From NCBI GenBank assembly GCA_021018815.1, contig JAITYX010000101.1:310001-374000 (forward strand): a stretch of DNA of 64,000 bases, given 5' to 3'. The DNA is from Talinum fruticosum. Lineage: Eukaryota > Streptophyta > Magnoliopsida > Caryophyllales > Talinaceae. Every line of letters begins with the position of its first letter. Position 1 is the first letter of the stretch. The notes beneath the pieces were generated by a model that saw only the letters and a list, made by a program, of their open reading frames with translations, was not told the DNA's origin and made no database searches. Both the position numbers and the translations under genes were made by a program. Below are positions 1 to 11,805 of the stretch, one piece after another.

Positions 1-1190
1 CACTTTGATTGTCACACTTGATTGGAATTGATTTGAATGAAAGTCCAAGGTCTCTCAAGTGTTGCTTGATCCATAGAATTTGAGCACGAGCATGCTCCAG
101 CTGCAACGTACTAAGCTTCGAGCACTTGATAGAGCTACTGAGTTCTACTTCTTTGAGTGCCAAGATATAAGGGATTGACCCAGAAATTGAAAGGCTACTG
201 AGGTGCTCTTTATCAACCTTGTATCTAGCATAGTCAGCATCCGAGTATCCAATGAGAGTCGGTTCTAAGTCTCTTGAGTACCATAGACCTAGATTTTGAG
301 TCCCTGCAAGATATCTAAAGATTCTCTTCACTGCAGGTGAGATGTGATTCTTTTGGATTAGCTTAAAATCTTGCACACGGACATACACTAAACATTATGT
401 CTAGTCTACTGGAAGTAAGGTACAGTAGAGATCCAATCATACCTCGATAGAGTTTCGATCTACTTCTTTACCTTTTTCGTCCGAGTCCAGTTTTATGTTG
501 CTACTCATTGGTGTTGCTTGCATGTTTTGCATCTTGAAGTTTGTACTTCTTCAGCAACTCCTTGGTATAATTTGATTGATGGACATAGATGCCATCTTTG
601 TCTTTCTTGATTTGTAGACCAAGGAAGAAATTGAGTTCTCTCATCATACTCATTTGGAATTCTTGTCTCATCAACTCGGAAAAATCTCGACAGAGAATTT
701 CATAAGCATCTCCAAATATTATATCATCAACATAGATCCGAGCAATAAGAAAGTCTTTCCCCTTGGTTTTATGAAAAAAGTCTTGTCAATCTGACCTCTT
801 GTAAAATTATTTTCAACCAAGAAATTGCTCGATCTTTCATACCAAGCTTTGGGAACTTGTTGAAGACCATAAAGAGTTTTTGCAATTTGAAAACAGGATT
901 TGGAAATTCTGAGTTTTCAAATCCAGGGGTTGCTCAACATAGACTTCCTCTTGAATGAAACCACTAAGAAAAGCATATTTGACATCCATTTGATACAATT
1001 TGAAATTCATGCTTGATGCAAATGCCAATAGGATTCTAATAGCTTCAATCCTAGCCACCGGTGCAAAGGTTTCACCACAATCAACTCCTTCTTCTTAATT
1101 GTAACCTTGAGCCACAAGTCTAGCCTTATTTCTTACTACCAACCCACCTTTATCCAGTTTTCTCTTAAAAATCCATTTGGTTCATATGAC
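1..1190 (-). pseudogene. pol: A1 reverse transcriptase and RNase H region, degraded
   Basis: On the minus strand this is the 3' half of copia pol. The RT block lies at about 460-1080: the stretch around 960-1050 gives [13 protein letters not shown] residues (read as FKLYQMDVK here), and the catalytic YVDD codons are intact at 723-734. RNase H follows toward position 1, including the CDNQSA block near the edge. RT copies the element RNA and RNase H removes the RNA template. Frames shift several times, so no functional enzyme can be made from this copy. RNase H is cut by the window end. Confidence 0.85.
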
Positions 1191-1570
1191 TGGGTGGTCG
1201 AGTCCGGACTTAGTTTCTTTCGAATTGATTGAATTCCTCTTGCATGGCCTTTACCTATTAAGGTTCATTTTGGGCCTCTAGTGCATTTCTAGGTTCGAGT
1301 TAATGATATGAATGTTGTGAATGTGCATAGATTTTGTAAAGAAGAACGATCTCTTACCCCATCTGTTGATATCGGACAAGATATTTTCGAGTGGATGGCT
1401 CGAAGCATATTTGAATACTCTACCTGTTCTCTCGGTTCACGGGATTTATAGGATGAATTGGTTGATCTTTAGTGGTTTGATCCGATTAAGCTTGCTCATC
1501 TGGTTGACCTTCAGCATTCCGAGCTGGCTCTTGAGTCGATTCATTCCGAGTCATGGTGTTACGAGTTACC

Positions 1571-2600
1571 TCATTCCGAGTGACTTTTCTTGACTCTAAA
1601 TGGGCTCATCTTCATCAAGATCACCATCTCGATGAGCTTCGGATCTAAGAATGTTGACTCACTTGGTTTTCCCATATCAATCTCATCAAAAACAACGTGG
1701 ATACTTTCTTCCACTTTGTTAGTTCTTTTATTGAAAATGCAATATACTTTACTATTAGATAAATAACCAAGAAAGATACCTTCATTTGACCGACCATCAA
1801 ATTCGGTCAAGTGATCCTTACCGTTGTTGTGAACATAACACTTACATTCAAAGGGTTTCAAGTATGAAATGTTGGGTTCCTTCCCTTTGTAAAGCTTATA
1901 TGGAGTTATCTTCGGGATGGGTCTAATAAGGCATCTATTCGAGTGTAGTTTGTCTGTATTGATCGCCTTATCCCGTAAATAGTAAGCTAGATCATGTTCA
2001 ATCATCATTGTCCTTCCTATTTCTTCAAGTGTTCGGTTCTTTCTCTCCACTACTCTATTCTCTTGAGGAGTTCTTGGTGCTGAGAAGTTGTGGGAGATAC
2101 CATTCTTATCACAAAACTCTGCAAATTCCGAGTAATCGAACTCCCTTCCATGGTTAGTTTGAATTCTTTTGATCCGAGTTTGAGACTCAACTTGGATTTT
2201 CCTGCAGAGCTTGCTCGATCTCTTTGAAAGCTTCATTTTTAGGCTTAAGAAAACACACCCAGGTAAATCGTGAGTAGTCATCAACAATCACAAGTACATA
2301 TGATTGACCTCCGAGACTCTTGACAGGGATTTCACCATATAAGTCCATATGCAACATTTCAAGCACTTTGGATGTGGAAACAGTTTTAAGAGATTTGAAA
2401 GATGATCTAACGTATTTCCCTTTTGTGCATGCTTCAAAAATTTTATCTTTCTTAAATACACAGTTAGGTAAGCCTCTAACTAAACTATGAGATGCAAGCT
2501 TTTTGATGGTGTGCATGCTAACATGACCTAGTCTACGATGACATGTCCAAGAATCATCATGTAGAGATACTTTTAAACAAGATAAATTCTAACTTGGGTG
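1571..2600 (-). pseudogene. pol: A1 integrase with GAG-pre-integrase region, degraded
   Basis: Two minus-strand open stretches, 2516-2187 and 2287-1571, overlap in different frames and together cover the integrase. The zinc-binding HHCC part is around 2430-2600. The first catalytic Asp is in HMDLYGEI. The Glu of the catalytic triad is in VVERKNRTLEEI. The second catalytic Asp, normally in the DHGREF motif, is Asn here (codon 2153-2155, reading NHGREF). The C-terminal part keeps YELYKGK and GIFLGY. One frameshift near 2200-2290 separates the halves. The enzyme would insert element cDNA into the genome, but this copy is dead by frameshift and by loss of an active-site residue. Confidence 0.88.
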
Positions 2601-2619
2601 AGAGAGAGGAATAGTGTAA

Positions 2620-3010
2620 GTATTACCTAATCTCTTACCCGAGAGCTTAGTCTCCTTGGTAGTTTCCTCATAAATATAGCAATTAGTCTAAGTGAATCTT
2701 ACCTCTTGACCTTTGTCACACGAGATGAGATATGCTTGAGTAGATTGTACTTTAATCCCTTGACAAGGTAGACTGGGTTGACCAGATTGTTTCCTTTTCC
2801 AATCTTGCCTATCTCAATTATCTTGCCCTTGCTATCATCTCCAAAAGTGACTTTGCCTCCCTTGTAATCTTCTAACTCAAAAAAGAGTCTTGAATCTCCT
2901 TACATGTGGCGTGAGCATCCAATGTCCAGGTACCAACGCCCTTTTGTTCTTTTCGAGCTACCAGCAAGTCGAAGCAAACTAACCCTTCTCACTTCCTCTA
3001 ACAAACCCAG
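2620..3010 (-). pseudogene. pol: A1 aspartic protease region, degraded
   Basis: The minus-strand translation holds a retroviral-type protease remnant. The active-site segment reads WYLDIGCSRHM (about 2905-2940), where related copies have D-S-G or D-G-G. It is followed by a GGKVTFGDDSKGKI-like stretch (about 2810-2870) and an LLSISQLCDKGQ-like stretch (about 2710-2760). In this family the protease matures the Gag-Pol polyprotein. The frame is broken and the D-I-G triad is non-canonical. It lies directly upstream of the integrase, as expected in copia. Confidence 0.75.
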
Positions 3011-3019
3011 TAACTCCCT

Positions 3020-4763
3020 TTATTGTTGTCCTTTTCGTGGAAGAAGACTCTTGGGAACCCAGATTTGAATAACTTTGGATCAAGTCCGATTCCGAGTCTT
3101 CCTTTTTAAAACCGAGTCTGTGTCTCTTTCTTTTGAAAATCTTTCCTTTTATAAACTAGTGGAGAAGGTTTTCTCCTGAAAGCTGGTCCAGGCTCAGTCC
3201 TCTTTTCATTCTTCCGAATAGGACCATGCTCGACTTTCTCGGACTACACAATTCGAAATCCTTTTTGAAAAGATCCGAGTAGGAATTAGATTCCTCCTTT
3301 TTGTGAAAGCCATGTCCTTCTTTTACGAAGGAGACACATTGAGATCCTAAGAGTATGTCAAGGTTTTTCGACCTTGAGTCAACATTAAAACAAGTTCTTG
3401 AGACTCATTGACCTTAAGTATGTCTCGGACTCGAGTCTCATTAGCTTGAGTACTAGTCTTGAGCTCTCTTAGAGTAAGTCTCAGTTTTTCTAATTCATTT
3501 TTCAAAGAGATGCTCTCGAAGTGATAGACTCAAGTTGTTCTTTAAATTCGGAGGAGTTAGAATTGGACTTTTCTTCCAAAGTATAAATATATTTAGCTAA
3601 ATCAACTTTAGAAAACTTAAGGAAATATTCAATTACCTCCTGAGGATTCGTTTCCTCATTGTCTTAGTGGTCGAGTCCGACTCGGATTTAGCTTTTGAGT
3701 CCGATAGAGCCATCGGACACTTTGAGTCGTCTAAGTTCTCATTTTCTTCGGATGAGTCTTCATCACTCCATGTAGCCATCATGGCCTTCTTCTTCTTTCT
3801 GTCCCTCTTTCTTCTTGGATAGTCTTTGACTATGAGATCTTTGCCGCCACATCCAAAGCAGCCAGAGTTCTTAGTTAAAGATAACTTTGAAGGGAAAGAG
3901 TGTTTACCTTTTCTATCCTTCTTATCTTTCTTATAGAACTCATCTCTTGGCCTTTTCTCCCATCTCTTATGCTTCAACATTCTTTTAAAGCCTTGAGTGA
4001 TAAGTGCCATGGGATCCTCTTCCGAGTCCGACAAACTCAGATTTTCTTCTCTACTTTCGAGGCCTTCGACATAGTATTCTTTTTAGTGCTGACCTCTGCG
4101 TCCTCTTCTTCCGAGATAGATCTCATGGGTGAGTAGCTTCTTAATGAGTTTGTTGGCTTTAATAGAGAGAGGTTTTGGGCTTCCTTGATGGCTGTCACCT
4201 TGGGACCCCATCTTCTCTTGGGTAGACTTCTTAGAATCTTTCCGCACATTTCTTCATGGGAAATCTTTCTACCCGGAGATTTGAGATTGTTAGTAATCTC
4301 AGTGAAGCGGATGAATATCCGAGTGATGTTTTCTTCTTGCTCCATCTTGAACAGCTCATATTTGTGAAGATATTGACTTATCTTCGCTTGTCTTACTTGG
4401 CTTGTTCCTTCATATGTGTTGATGAGAGTGCCCTACACTTCCTTTGTTGTGTCACAAGATGACACTATGTTATATTCTTTTCAGTTGATGGCGCACATCA
4501 GAATGGTCATTGCTTTAAAGTTATTTACGAACTTTTCGCCTCTTTAGTGGTGTACTCGAGCTTTGCTTTAGGCACGAGTCTTATTTCCTCCATCCTCATT
4601 GGAATGTAGTTGCCTTCTCGTATGATGTTCCATACATCTTCATCGTGACCCAATAGAAAGCATTCCATGAGCTTATTCCAATGTATGAAATTTGATCCTA
4701 TAAACTTTGGTGGTATGCTTTGGAAGATCTTCCTTCTTCGAACTCTCCATTGTTCTAAGCCAT
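3020..4763 (-). pseudogene. gag: A1 gag, degraded
   Basis: The start is the ATG at 4763, just inside the primer site, and matches the gag start of the other copies (M-A-R-N-N-G). Here codon 3 is TAG (GCT TAG AAC), so translation would stop at once. Downstream, the nucleocapsid part (4034-3633) has a defective knuckle, CFGCGGKDLIVKDY: the His is Leu and the last Cys is Tyr. A basic RKRDRKKKKAMMATWSDED tail and an acidic Ser-rich stretch follow. Positions 3500-3020 encode a Glu/Lys/Leu-rich segment likely to form a coiled coil. Gag would form the virus-like particle. Confidence 0.82.
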
Positions 4764-4807
4764 TTGATCTTTAAACCTTTCAATTGTTAGATCCTTTCGA
4801 AAGGCTA

Positions 4808-4819
4808 GGCTCGATACTA
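4808..4819 (-). other. A1 primer binding site
   Basis: Read on the minus strand this is TAGTATCGAGCC, two to three bases inside the LTR end. It resembles TGGTATCAGAGCC, the complement of the plant initiator-Met tRNA 3' end, with one G-to-A change and one missing base. Confidence 0.7.
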
Positions 4820-4821
4820 AT

Positions 4822-6368
4822 TAAAGGTTTGCTCTTGGAGAGTCTTAGTCACCCTAGAGGGGGTGAATAGGGTGATGAGGAAATTTAAATAATAAATAGA
4901 GGGTTAAAGTTTAAATTGAATAATCAAGACTGTCCGAGTTTAGATTCGACTCAAAAAGTATGAACTCAAAATTACGTGGAAACCCTCCTAGGGCGAGAAA
5001 ACCACGGATAGTGCTAATCCAAGCACCAAGTCAAATCCACTATTTTGAATCCACAAAATACAGTAGGCTGACTTAATCGAATTGCTCCCTTAGACAATTC
5101 CTTACAAAGTTTTCCTAGACTCAAAAATTTCCTTATCCGATCTAGTACTTCCTAACTTAGGTAACCTTTACATCTAGGGACAATCGAGCTGAGTTAACCC
5201 TTACAGACTTAATCAAGGCACCTTAGTTAGAGAGTAAGAAAGAGTTTGTGATCGATTACAATACTTTACAACTCGGAAAAGTATTAAGTACAAAGGGAGT
5301 GTTGTAAGATGAAGATTGAATGAGTATTATACAAAGAAATATAATTTCAGCAATGGGTTCAGTAATTTTCAAGTCTTGTGAAGTGGCTTCTATTTATAGT
5401 TGACCAAGCAGATTAGCCGTTGTGATCTGTCTTCGATTAGAAGTCCTCTCGTGAACGCTGTAATGCAGTTTTTCGAATCGTTCAAAAAGATCCGTTGAGA
5501 TGTGAACGTTGTGTAATGGCTCTTAACTCCTTAGAATGTCCTATCCACTGGTGGTGTCCGAAAAGTAGGGTGGAAACCACCATTGAGCTTAGCGTTGAAG
5601 ATTTCCAGTTTGGAAACAGACAACCCCGATATAGTGTCCGGACCTTAGTCGAAGTAGAAAAAGCCTTATCTGCTCGGTGATTGACAGCTTGAAGTCGGTT
5701 ACTTTTGTAATTTAAAAAGTAGGATAACCTCGTTTAGATAACCTACAAAAGTAAACCAATTTTGGTTCTCAAAGTATAAATACTTTGTTCCAAGATTAGA
5801 CACGAGATAATAATTTAATTAAGATAATTAAGGCATAATTATTCGAGTCCTAAAAGAGTGGAATTTTCGAGTCTAATATTCATTATACTCAAATTCCATC
5901 CGAGTAGGTCTAGAGAAAGATCAAGTTAAAAATAGAATATCGAGTAAGAGTACTTGATCTAGACAAATATATTTCAATCAAAACATGCTAACTTAGAAAG
6001 TTGAATTAACGCTATAATTCACTTTAACGCTATAATTCACTTTGACTTAGAATATGAAGTCGGATCTTAGTTTGAAAGAGTTAGAGTCAATGTTTGAACA
6101 TGTGATAAATATGAGTGACTCGGAACTATCAGAGTGAGTTGATGAACAAGAGAGTGCTTTCTCGATCAATCAGAATCGAACGATAACAAAAGCAATAGTT
6201 TCGTAACACTCGCAGTACTTTACGTAACACTCGGAATAGTTTTTATAACACTCAGAATAGTTTCTATAACACTCGAGTAAATTAAAATCAAAACCTAAAA
6301 GGGATGAGATTTGTATCCGATTCCTTGTTGGTATTCAGAATAATATAAATGCAGAGTCCGAGTCTTCA
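4822..6368 (-). repeat. A1 5' LTR (type II)
   Basis: 1547 bp. On the minus strand it starts TGAAGACTCGGACTCTGC and ends CCTTTA (CCTTCA in other copies). It matches the LTRs of G rather than those of F (type I). A TATA box reads TATAAATAG on the minus strand (5391-5398 plus flanking C). The 5' part carries four tandem ~21 bp units (6191-6273), while G has two. The end has the CACCCT...AGGGTG inverted repeat seen in all LTRs of the family. Confidence 0.92.
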
Positions 6369-6876
6369 TGAGAGAAAAAGGTTCTCATCAGCACGAAACA
6401 GAGAATACGAGCTTCCGTCTTCATCTAAGTCATGGAGAAGTTTTTGTGTGACTCAAGGATATCTTTGGCGTATTTCTCGAAAAATTCATCGAGCAACCTC
6501 GTTAAATGGAATAGGGTTGCTATTGAGGAAAAGAGAAGAAACTTTGAATAAGCGGTGGAGGAGGGAGACATTAACACGAACGACTACATTTTGAACTCCG
6601 GAGGTGAGGATCCCCTCGAGCTAGATAGGTTGGAATAGAACTCAAAGATGAGTTACGGATAGGTAAACTCAGCTGAAATAGAGGAAATTGTATACCCCTG
6701 CAGATTTGATGTGATTCAACCATGAAAACTTTGTGGTTGGGAAAACTTTGTCATCCAACATCGGATATTAGGTGACAAGGATTTCGAGAGGGGTTGGAAG
6801 GACCCTCTTGGCTTTTGCTTTGGGCCTTCTTGGATGCGGAACCAAGAAAATTTGAGTCGGAACCTCTTTTAGGCAT
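6369..6876 (-). pseudogene. A2 ORF3 (env-position gene), cut by A1
   Basis: The start is ATG at 6876, giving MPKRGSDSNFLGSASKKAQ, the same N-terminus as ORF3 in B and F. The frame is lost after about 40 residues (near 6751), but homology runs on to 6369. There the ORF is split by the A1 LTR, inside the segment that in G reads LLDENLFLS. An in-frame upstream extension (to 7098) exists, but it lies in the CT-rich leader and is not kept in B. Function is unknown; this gene sits where sireviruses carry their envelope-like ORF. Confidence 0.75.
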
Positions 6877-7116
6877 GGTTAGGGAGTTTCTTTGAGAAGA
6901 AAAGAGATAAACTTTGAGAGAGAGCGAAGATAGAGCTTGAAGAGAGAGGAAAAAAATAAGGGCGTATTGAGAGCTTAAGGTTTGCTTACTTGAGATGTTT
7001 CTTGCTTGCTTGAGAGTGAAGGTTCGCTCTTGAGAACACTGAACTTGCTTGAGAGCTAGTCTACGAGAGTTTGAATGAGTAGAGAGTAAAGTAGCCAAAT
7101 CAAGGAAAATGGATGC

Positions 7117-7269
7117 TATTTATAAAGAAAAAGATGTCCTTCAATATTCGTTCGACCCAACTCTCCAACGGTTGCCCCGGACTAGTGTGACTATTCCGCT
7201 TTCCAACGATTAGAATTCCAGTGTTTGTCTTCTAACGGCTAGTTCTCCGATCGTTACGTGCGTGCGCGC

Positions 7270-7300
<31 letters not shown>
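7117..7300 (-). promoter_or_regulatory. A2 putative ORF3 promoter
   Basis: On the minus strand a CT tract (GA repeat on the plus strand, 7270-7300) is followed by a TATAAATA box (7124-7117). The ORF3 ATG lies 248 bp downstream at 6876. The same order and spacing occur in B, C, F and G. Confidence 0.55.
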
Positions 7301-7301
<1 letters not shown>

Positions 7302-7569
7302 TTTTAAAAGAAATTTATGAAATTCTCCACTAATCTAGAGATGATTTCGAAGTTTGATGTCCATTTTCTCAAAAACTAAGTCCGACTCAGTAGAATTTAC
7401 GAGTCAATCGAAACTCGCAAGCAAATAATAACTTCTAGCTTAGTATCATCGGGTTAACCGAACTAATTGTTATTAAGACACATAAATGAGACATAAACAC
7501 ATAATCATGCAAGGTAATTTCACTTAGAAAAGCACATAATCATGCATTAATCATCCCAAGCTCATTCAT

Positions 7570-8960
7570 AATAAAGCAAAACTAATCCTCACTAAGTGGC
7601 TTAGTAAAGATATCAGCCAGTTGAAGTTTCGTAGGAATGAAATCAAGTTCAATATCACCTTTCTCAGAATGGTCTCTTAGAAAATCATACATGACCTCAA
7701 TATGCTTTGTCTTTGAGTGCTGAACTAGATTCTTAGTGATGTTGATTGCACTTTGATTGTCGAGACTTGATTGGAATTGATTTGAATGAAAGTCCAAGAT
7801 CTCTCAAGTGTTGTTTGATCCATAGAATTTGAGCACAGCATGCTCTAGGTACAATGTACTCAGCTTCAGCAGTTGATAGAGCTACTAAGTTCTGCTTCTT
7901 TAAGTGCTAAGATGTAAGGGATTGACCCAGAAATTGGCATGCTCCTGTGGTGCTCTTTTTATCCACCTTGTATCCAGCATAGTCGGCATCCGAGTATCCA
8001 GTGAGAGTCGGTTCGAGTCTGTTGAGAACCATAGACCTAGATTCCGAGTCCTTCCAAGATATCTAAAGATTCTCTTCACCACGAGTGAGATGTGATTCTT
8101 TTGGATTAGCTTAAAATCTTGCACATAGACATACACTAAACATTATGTCCGGCCTACTTGGAAGTAAGATATAGCAGAGATCCAATCATACCTCTATTGA
8201 GTTTCGATCTACTTCTTTACCTTTTTCGTCTAAGTCTAGTTTTATGTTGCTACTCATTGGTGTTGCTTGCATGTTTTGCATCTTGAAGTTTGTACTTCTT
8301 CAGTAACCCCTTGGTATACTTTGATTGATGGATATAGATGCCATCTTTGTCTTGCTTGATTTGTAAATCAAGGAAGAAATTAAGTTCTCCCATCATGCTC
8401 ATTTGGAATTCTGTCTCATTAACTCGGAAAAATCTTGACAGAGATTTTCATTAGTAGCTCCAAAAATTATGTCATTTACATAGATCCGATCGATAAGAAA
8501 TTCTTTCCCTGTGGTTTTTATGAAAATAGTTATGTCAATCTGACCTCCTTTAAAATCATTTTCAACCAAGAAATTGCTCAGTCTTTCATACCAAGCTCTG
8601 GAAGCTTGTTTCAGACCATAAAGAGCTTTTTGCAATTTGAAAACATGATTTGGAAATTATGAGTTTTCAAATCCAGGGGTTGCTCAACATAGACTTCCTC
8701 TTGAATGAAACCATTAAGAAAAGCACATTTAACATCCATTTGATATAATTTAATATTCATGCTTGATGCAATTGCCAATAGGATTCTAATTGCTTTAATC
8801 CTAGCCACTGGTGCAAAGGTTTCCCGCAAACAATTCCTTCTTCTTGATTGTAACCTTGAGCCACAAGTCTAGCCTTATTTCGACTACTAACCCACCTTCA
8901 TCTAGTTTGTTCTTGAAAACCCATTTGGTTCCTATGACTGGGTGGTCGGAAGGTCGTTTG
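7570..8960 (-). pseudogene. pol: A2 reverse transcriptase and RNase H, degraded
   Basis: RT occupies about 8830-8160 on the minus strand and RNase H about 8136-7580. The RT N-part is well kept ([45 protein letters not shown]). The polymerase motif is YVND instead of YVDD, losing one catalytic Asp. RNase H keeps the QSAINITKN block and the C-terminal FTKPLSED. There are several frameshifts. The downstream neighbour is the ORF3 leader. Confidence 0.87.
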
Positions 8961-9349
8961 GTCGAGTCCCGACTTGGTTTCTTTCAAATTGATTAAGTTC
9001 CTCTTGCATGGCCTCTACCCATTAAGGTTCATTTAGGGCCTCTAGTGCATTTCAGGTTCGATTAATGATATGAATGCGGTGAATGCACATATATTTCACA
9101 AAGATGAACCAGTTCTTACCCCACTTGTTGATGTCGGACAGGATGTTTTCGAGTGAGTGATTCGAGGAATATTTGAATGCTCTACCTATTTTTTGGTTCA
9201 CTAGGTTTGTAGGCTAAATTAGTTTTTCTTCGGAGGTCGATCGATTGAGCGTGCTTATCTAATTAACCTTCGACATTCGAGCTGGCTCTTGAGGTGATTC
9301 ATTACGAGTCATGGTATTCTAAGTTACCTCGTTTTGAGTTTCTTTTCCT

Positions 9350-9970
9350 TGACTCTATTTGAGCTTATCTTGAGTAAGATCATCATCTCGAATGAGCTTC
9401 AGATTTGAGAATGTTGACTCACTTGGTTTTCCCATATTAATCTCATCAAAAACAACATGGATGCTTTCTTCCACTTTGTTAGTTCTTTTATTGAAAATGC
9501 GATATGCTTTACTATGAGATGAATAACCAAGAAAGATACCTTCATCTAACCGAGCATCAAACTTGGTCGGGTGATACTTACCATTGTTATGAACATAACA
9601 TTTACATCCAAAAGGGTTGAAGTATAAAATGTTGGGTTTCTTCCCTTTGTAGAGCTCGTATGGAGTTTTCTTCGAGATTGGTTTGATGAAGCATCGGTTC
9701 GGAGTGTAATTTCTTGTGTTGACTTGCCTCGGCCTAGAATTAGTAAGGTAGATCATGTTCAATCATCATTGTCCTTCATATTTCTTCAAGAGTTCGGTTC
9801 TTTCTCTCCATTACTCCATTTTGTTGAGGAGTTCTTCTAACTCGAGAAAGAGTCTTGAGTTTCCTAACATGTGGCATGAGCATCCACTTGTCCAGGTACC
9901 AATGCCCTTTTGTTCTTTTACGAGCCACCTGCAAGTCGAAACAAACTAACCATTCTCACTTCCTCTAATG
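9350..9970 (-). pseudogene. pol: A2 integrase C-terminal part fused to protease remnant
   Basis: From 9762 to 9355 the minus strand encodes the integrase C-terminal part (YELYKGKKPN, KCYVHNNGKYHPTKFDARLD, GIFLGYSSHSKAYRIFNKRT). Upstream of it, near 9835, the sequence jumps from integrase (TPQQNG-type segment) straight into the protease (active-site region at 9860-9900). About 0.9 kb present in other copies is missing: the pre-integrase zinc domain and both catalytic Asp segments. A short AGA match at the two ends suggests a deletion by illegitimate recombination. Confidence 0.8.
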
Positions 9971-9989
9971 AACCCAGTAACTCCCTTTA

Positions 9990-11752
9990 TTGTGGTCTTT
10001 TTCGAGGAAGAAAACTCTTGGGAACCCATATTTGAATAACTTAATGTTTAGTTTGATTCGAGTCTTCCTTTTCGAAACCGAGTCCGTGTCTCTTTCTTTT
10101 GAAAATCTTTTCTTTTGTAAACCGGTGGAGAGGGCTTTCTCCTTTAAGCTGGTCCAGGCTCGGTCCTTCTTTCATTTTTATGAATGGGACCGTGTTCAAC
10201 TTTCCTGAACTTTACAGTTCTAGAATCCTTTTGAAAAGATGCGAGTAAGAATTAGATTCCTCTTCTTTGTTAAAACCAAGTCCTTCATTCCTGAAGGAGA
10301 CACATTGAGAGCCTAAGAGTATGTCAAGGTTTTTCGACCTTGAGTGAACTTCAAAACAATTTCTTAAGACTCATTGAGATTTTATTTCAAATGCTCATTT
10401 TTTCTTCGAGTGTCTCGGACTCGGTCTCATTAGCTTGAGTACTAGTCTTGAGCTCTCTTACGATAAGTCTCAATTTTTCTAATTCATTTTTCAAAGAGAT
10501 GCTCTCAAAAGTGATAGACTCAAGTTGTTCTTTAAATTCGGAGGAGTCGAATTGGACTTTTCTTCCAAAGTATAAATATATTTAGCTAAATCAACTTCGA
10601 AAAACTTGAGGAAATATTCAATTACCTCCTCGGGATTCGTTTCCTCATTGTCCTAGTGGTCGAGTCGACTCAAATTCAGCTTACGTATGCGACGGTGCCA
10701 TTAAACACTTTGAGTCGTCCGAGTCTTCATCTTCTTCGGATGAATCATCATGACTCCATGTGGCTATCATAGCCTTCTTCTTTTTCTGTCCCTTTTTCTT
10801 CTTAGATAGTCTTTGATGATGTGATCTTTCTTTGCCACATTCAAAACAGACCAAAGTTCTTAGTTAAAGATAATTTTGAAGGGGATGAGTGTTTACCTTT
10901 TCTGTCCTTCTTATCTTTCTTGTACAACTCTTCTCTTGGCCTTTTCTCCTATTTCTTGTGCTTCATAATTCTTTTGAAGCCTCGAGCAATAAGTGCTATG
11001 GGATCTTCTTCGAAGCCGAGGAACTCGAGATTTTCTCCTCTCGCTTTTTGAGGCTTTCGGTGCAATGTTCTTTTTGGTGCGTATCTCGCCATCCTCTTCT
11101 TCCGGATGGATTTCATGGGTAAGAAGCTTCCCAATCAGTTCATCCGGCTTTAGTTGAGAGAGGTTACGAGCTTCCTCGATGGCTTTCACCTTGGGACTGC
11201 ATCTTCTCTTGGGTAGACTTCTTAGAATTTTTGTGCACATTTCTTCATGGGAAATCTTTCTACCTAGAGACTTGAGATTGTTGATAATCTCGGTGAAGCG
11301 TATGAACATCCGAGTGATGTTTTCTTCGCCTCCATCTTGAACAGCTCATATTTGTGAAGATATTGACTTATCTTCGCTTGTCTTACTTGGCTTGTTCCTT
11401 TATATGTGTTGACAAGAGTGTCCCACACATCTTTAGGCTGTGTCACAGGCTGACATTATGTTGTATTCTTCCGAGTTGATGGTGCATATCAAAATGTTCA
11501 TTGCTTTAAAGTTCTTTCGAACTTTTACGCCTCTTCAGAGGTGTACTCGAACTTTGCTTTAGGCACGGGTCTTGTATCTTCCATCTTCATTGGAATGTAA
11601 TTGCCTTGTTGTATGATGTTCCAAACATCTTCATCATGATCCAATAGAAAGCATTCCATGAGCTTCTTCCAGTGCACAAAATTTGATCCTTTGAACTTTG
11701 GTGGTCTGCTGGAAAATCTTCCATCATCGAACTCTCCATTGTTACGAGCCAT
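9990..11752 (-). pseudogene. gag: A2 gag, degraded
   Basis: The start is ATG at 11752, giving MARNNGEFDDGRFSSRPPKF, and the first 75 residues are open. The central helical part follows (11446-10911: VNTYKGTSQVRQAKISQYLH, then FTEIINNLKSLGRKISHEEM). The nucleocapsid remnant at about 10800-10860 reads CFECGK and then shifts frame; the KDY position again lacks the last Cys. Acidic and coiled-coil-like segments fill 10740-10300. Several frameshifts are present. This is the best-preserved gag N-terminus in the window. Confidence 0.84.
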
Positions 11753-11784
11753 TTGATCTTTAAACCTTTGGATTGTTAGATCCT

Positions 11785-11805
11785 TTCTAAAAGGCGAATA
11801 TGCTA
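11785..11805. other. Head-to-head breakpoint between A2 and B
   Basis: Left of about 11797 the sequence is the minus-strand segment between gag start and primer site (CCTTTCTAAAAGGC). Right of it the sequence is plus-strand mid-gag (CTATTAGGATCTCAATGCG). Neither 5' LTR is present. This is a join between two inverted copies, not a normal insertion boundary. Confidence 0.8.

Larger units (their letters stand above)
1..6368 (-). mobile_element. Sirevirus-like Ty1/copia element A1 (5' part)
   Basis: This is a minus-strand LTR retrotransposon. Read from high to low coordinates it shows 5' LTR (6368-4822), primer site, gag, protease, integrase, RT and the RNase H region, where the window ends. Its outer LTR end (CTTCA at 6364-6368 on the plus strand) cuts cleanly into the ORF3 of the neighbouring element A2, so A1 was inserted into A2. 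The 3' LTR and ORF3 must lie left of the window. The coding parts hold many stops and frameshifts. The domain order and short protein motifs fit the Sirevirus lineage; that assignment is by recognition, not by a tree. Confidence 0.9.
6369..11797 (-). mobile_element. Sirevirus-like Ty1/copia element A2 (broken)
   Basis: A minus-strand relative of A1. Reading from 11797 downward it has gag, a fused protease-integrase remnant, RT, RNase H, an ORF3 leader and the start of ORF3, where A1 is inserted at 6368/6369. The 5' LTR is missing: homology stops about 30 bp beyond the gag start, at a head-to-head join with element B. The rest of A2 probably continues left of A1, outside the window. Confidence 0.87.

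Noticed and set aside
1321..1593. Plus-strand 90-codon frame
   Set aside because: It is antisense to the integrase-RT linker of A1. The sense strand shows the family homology.
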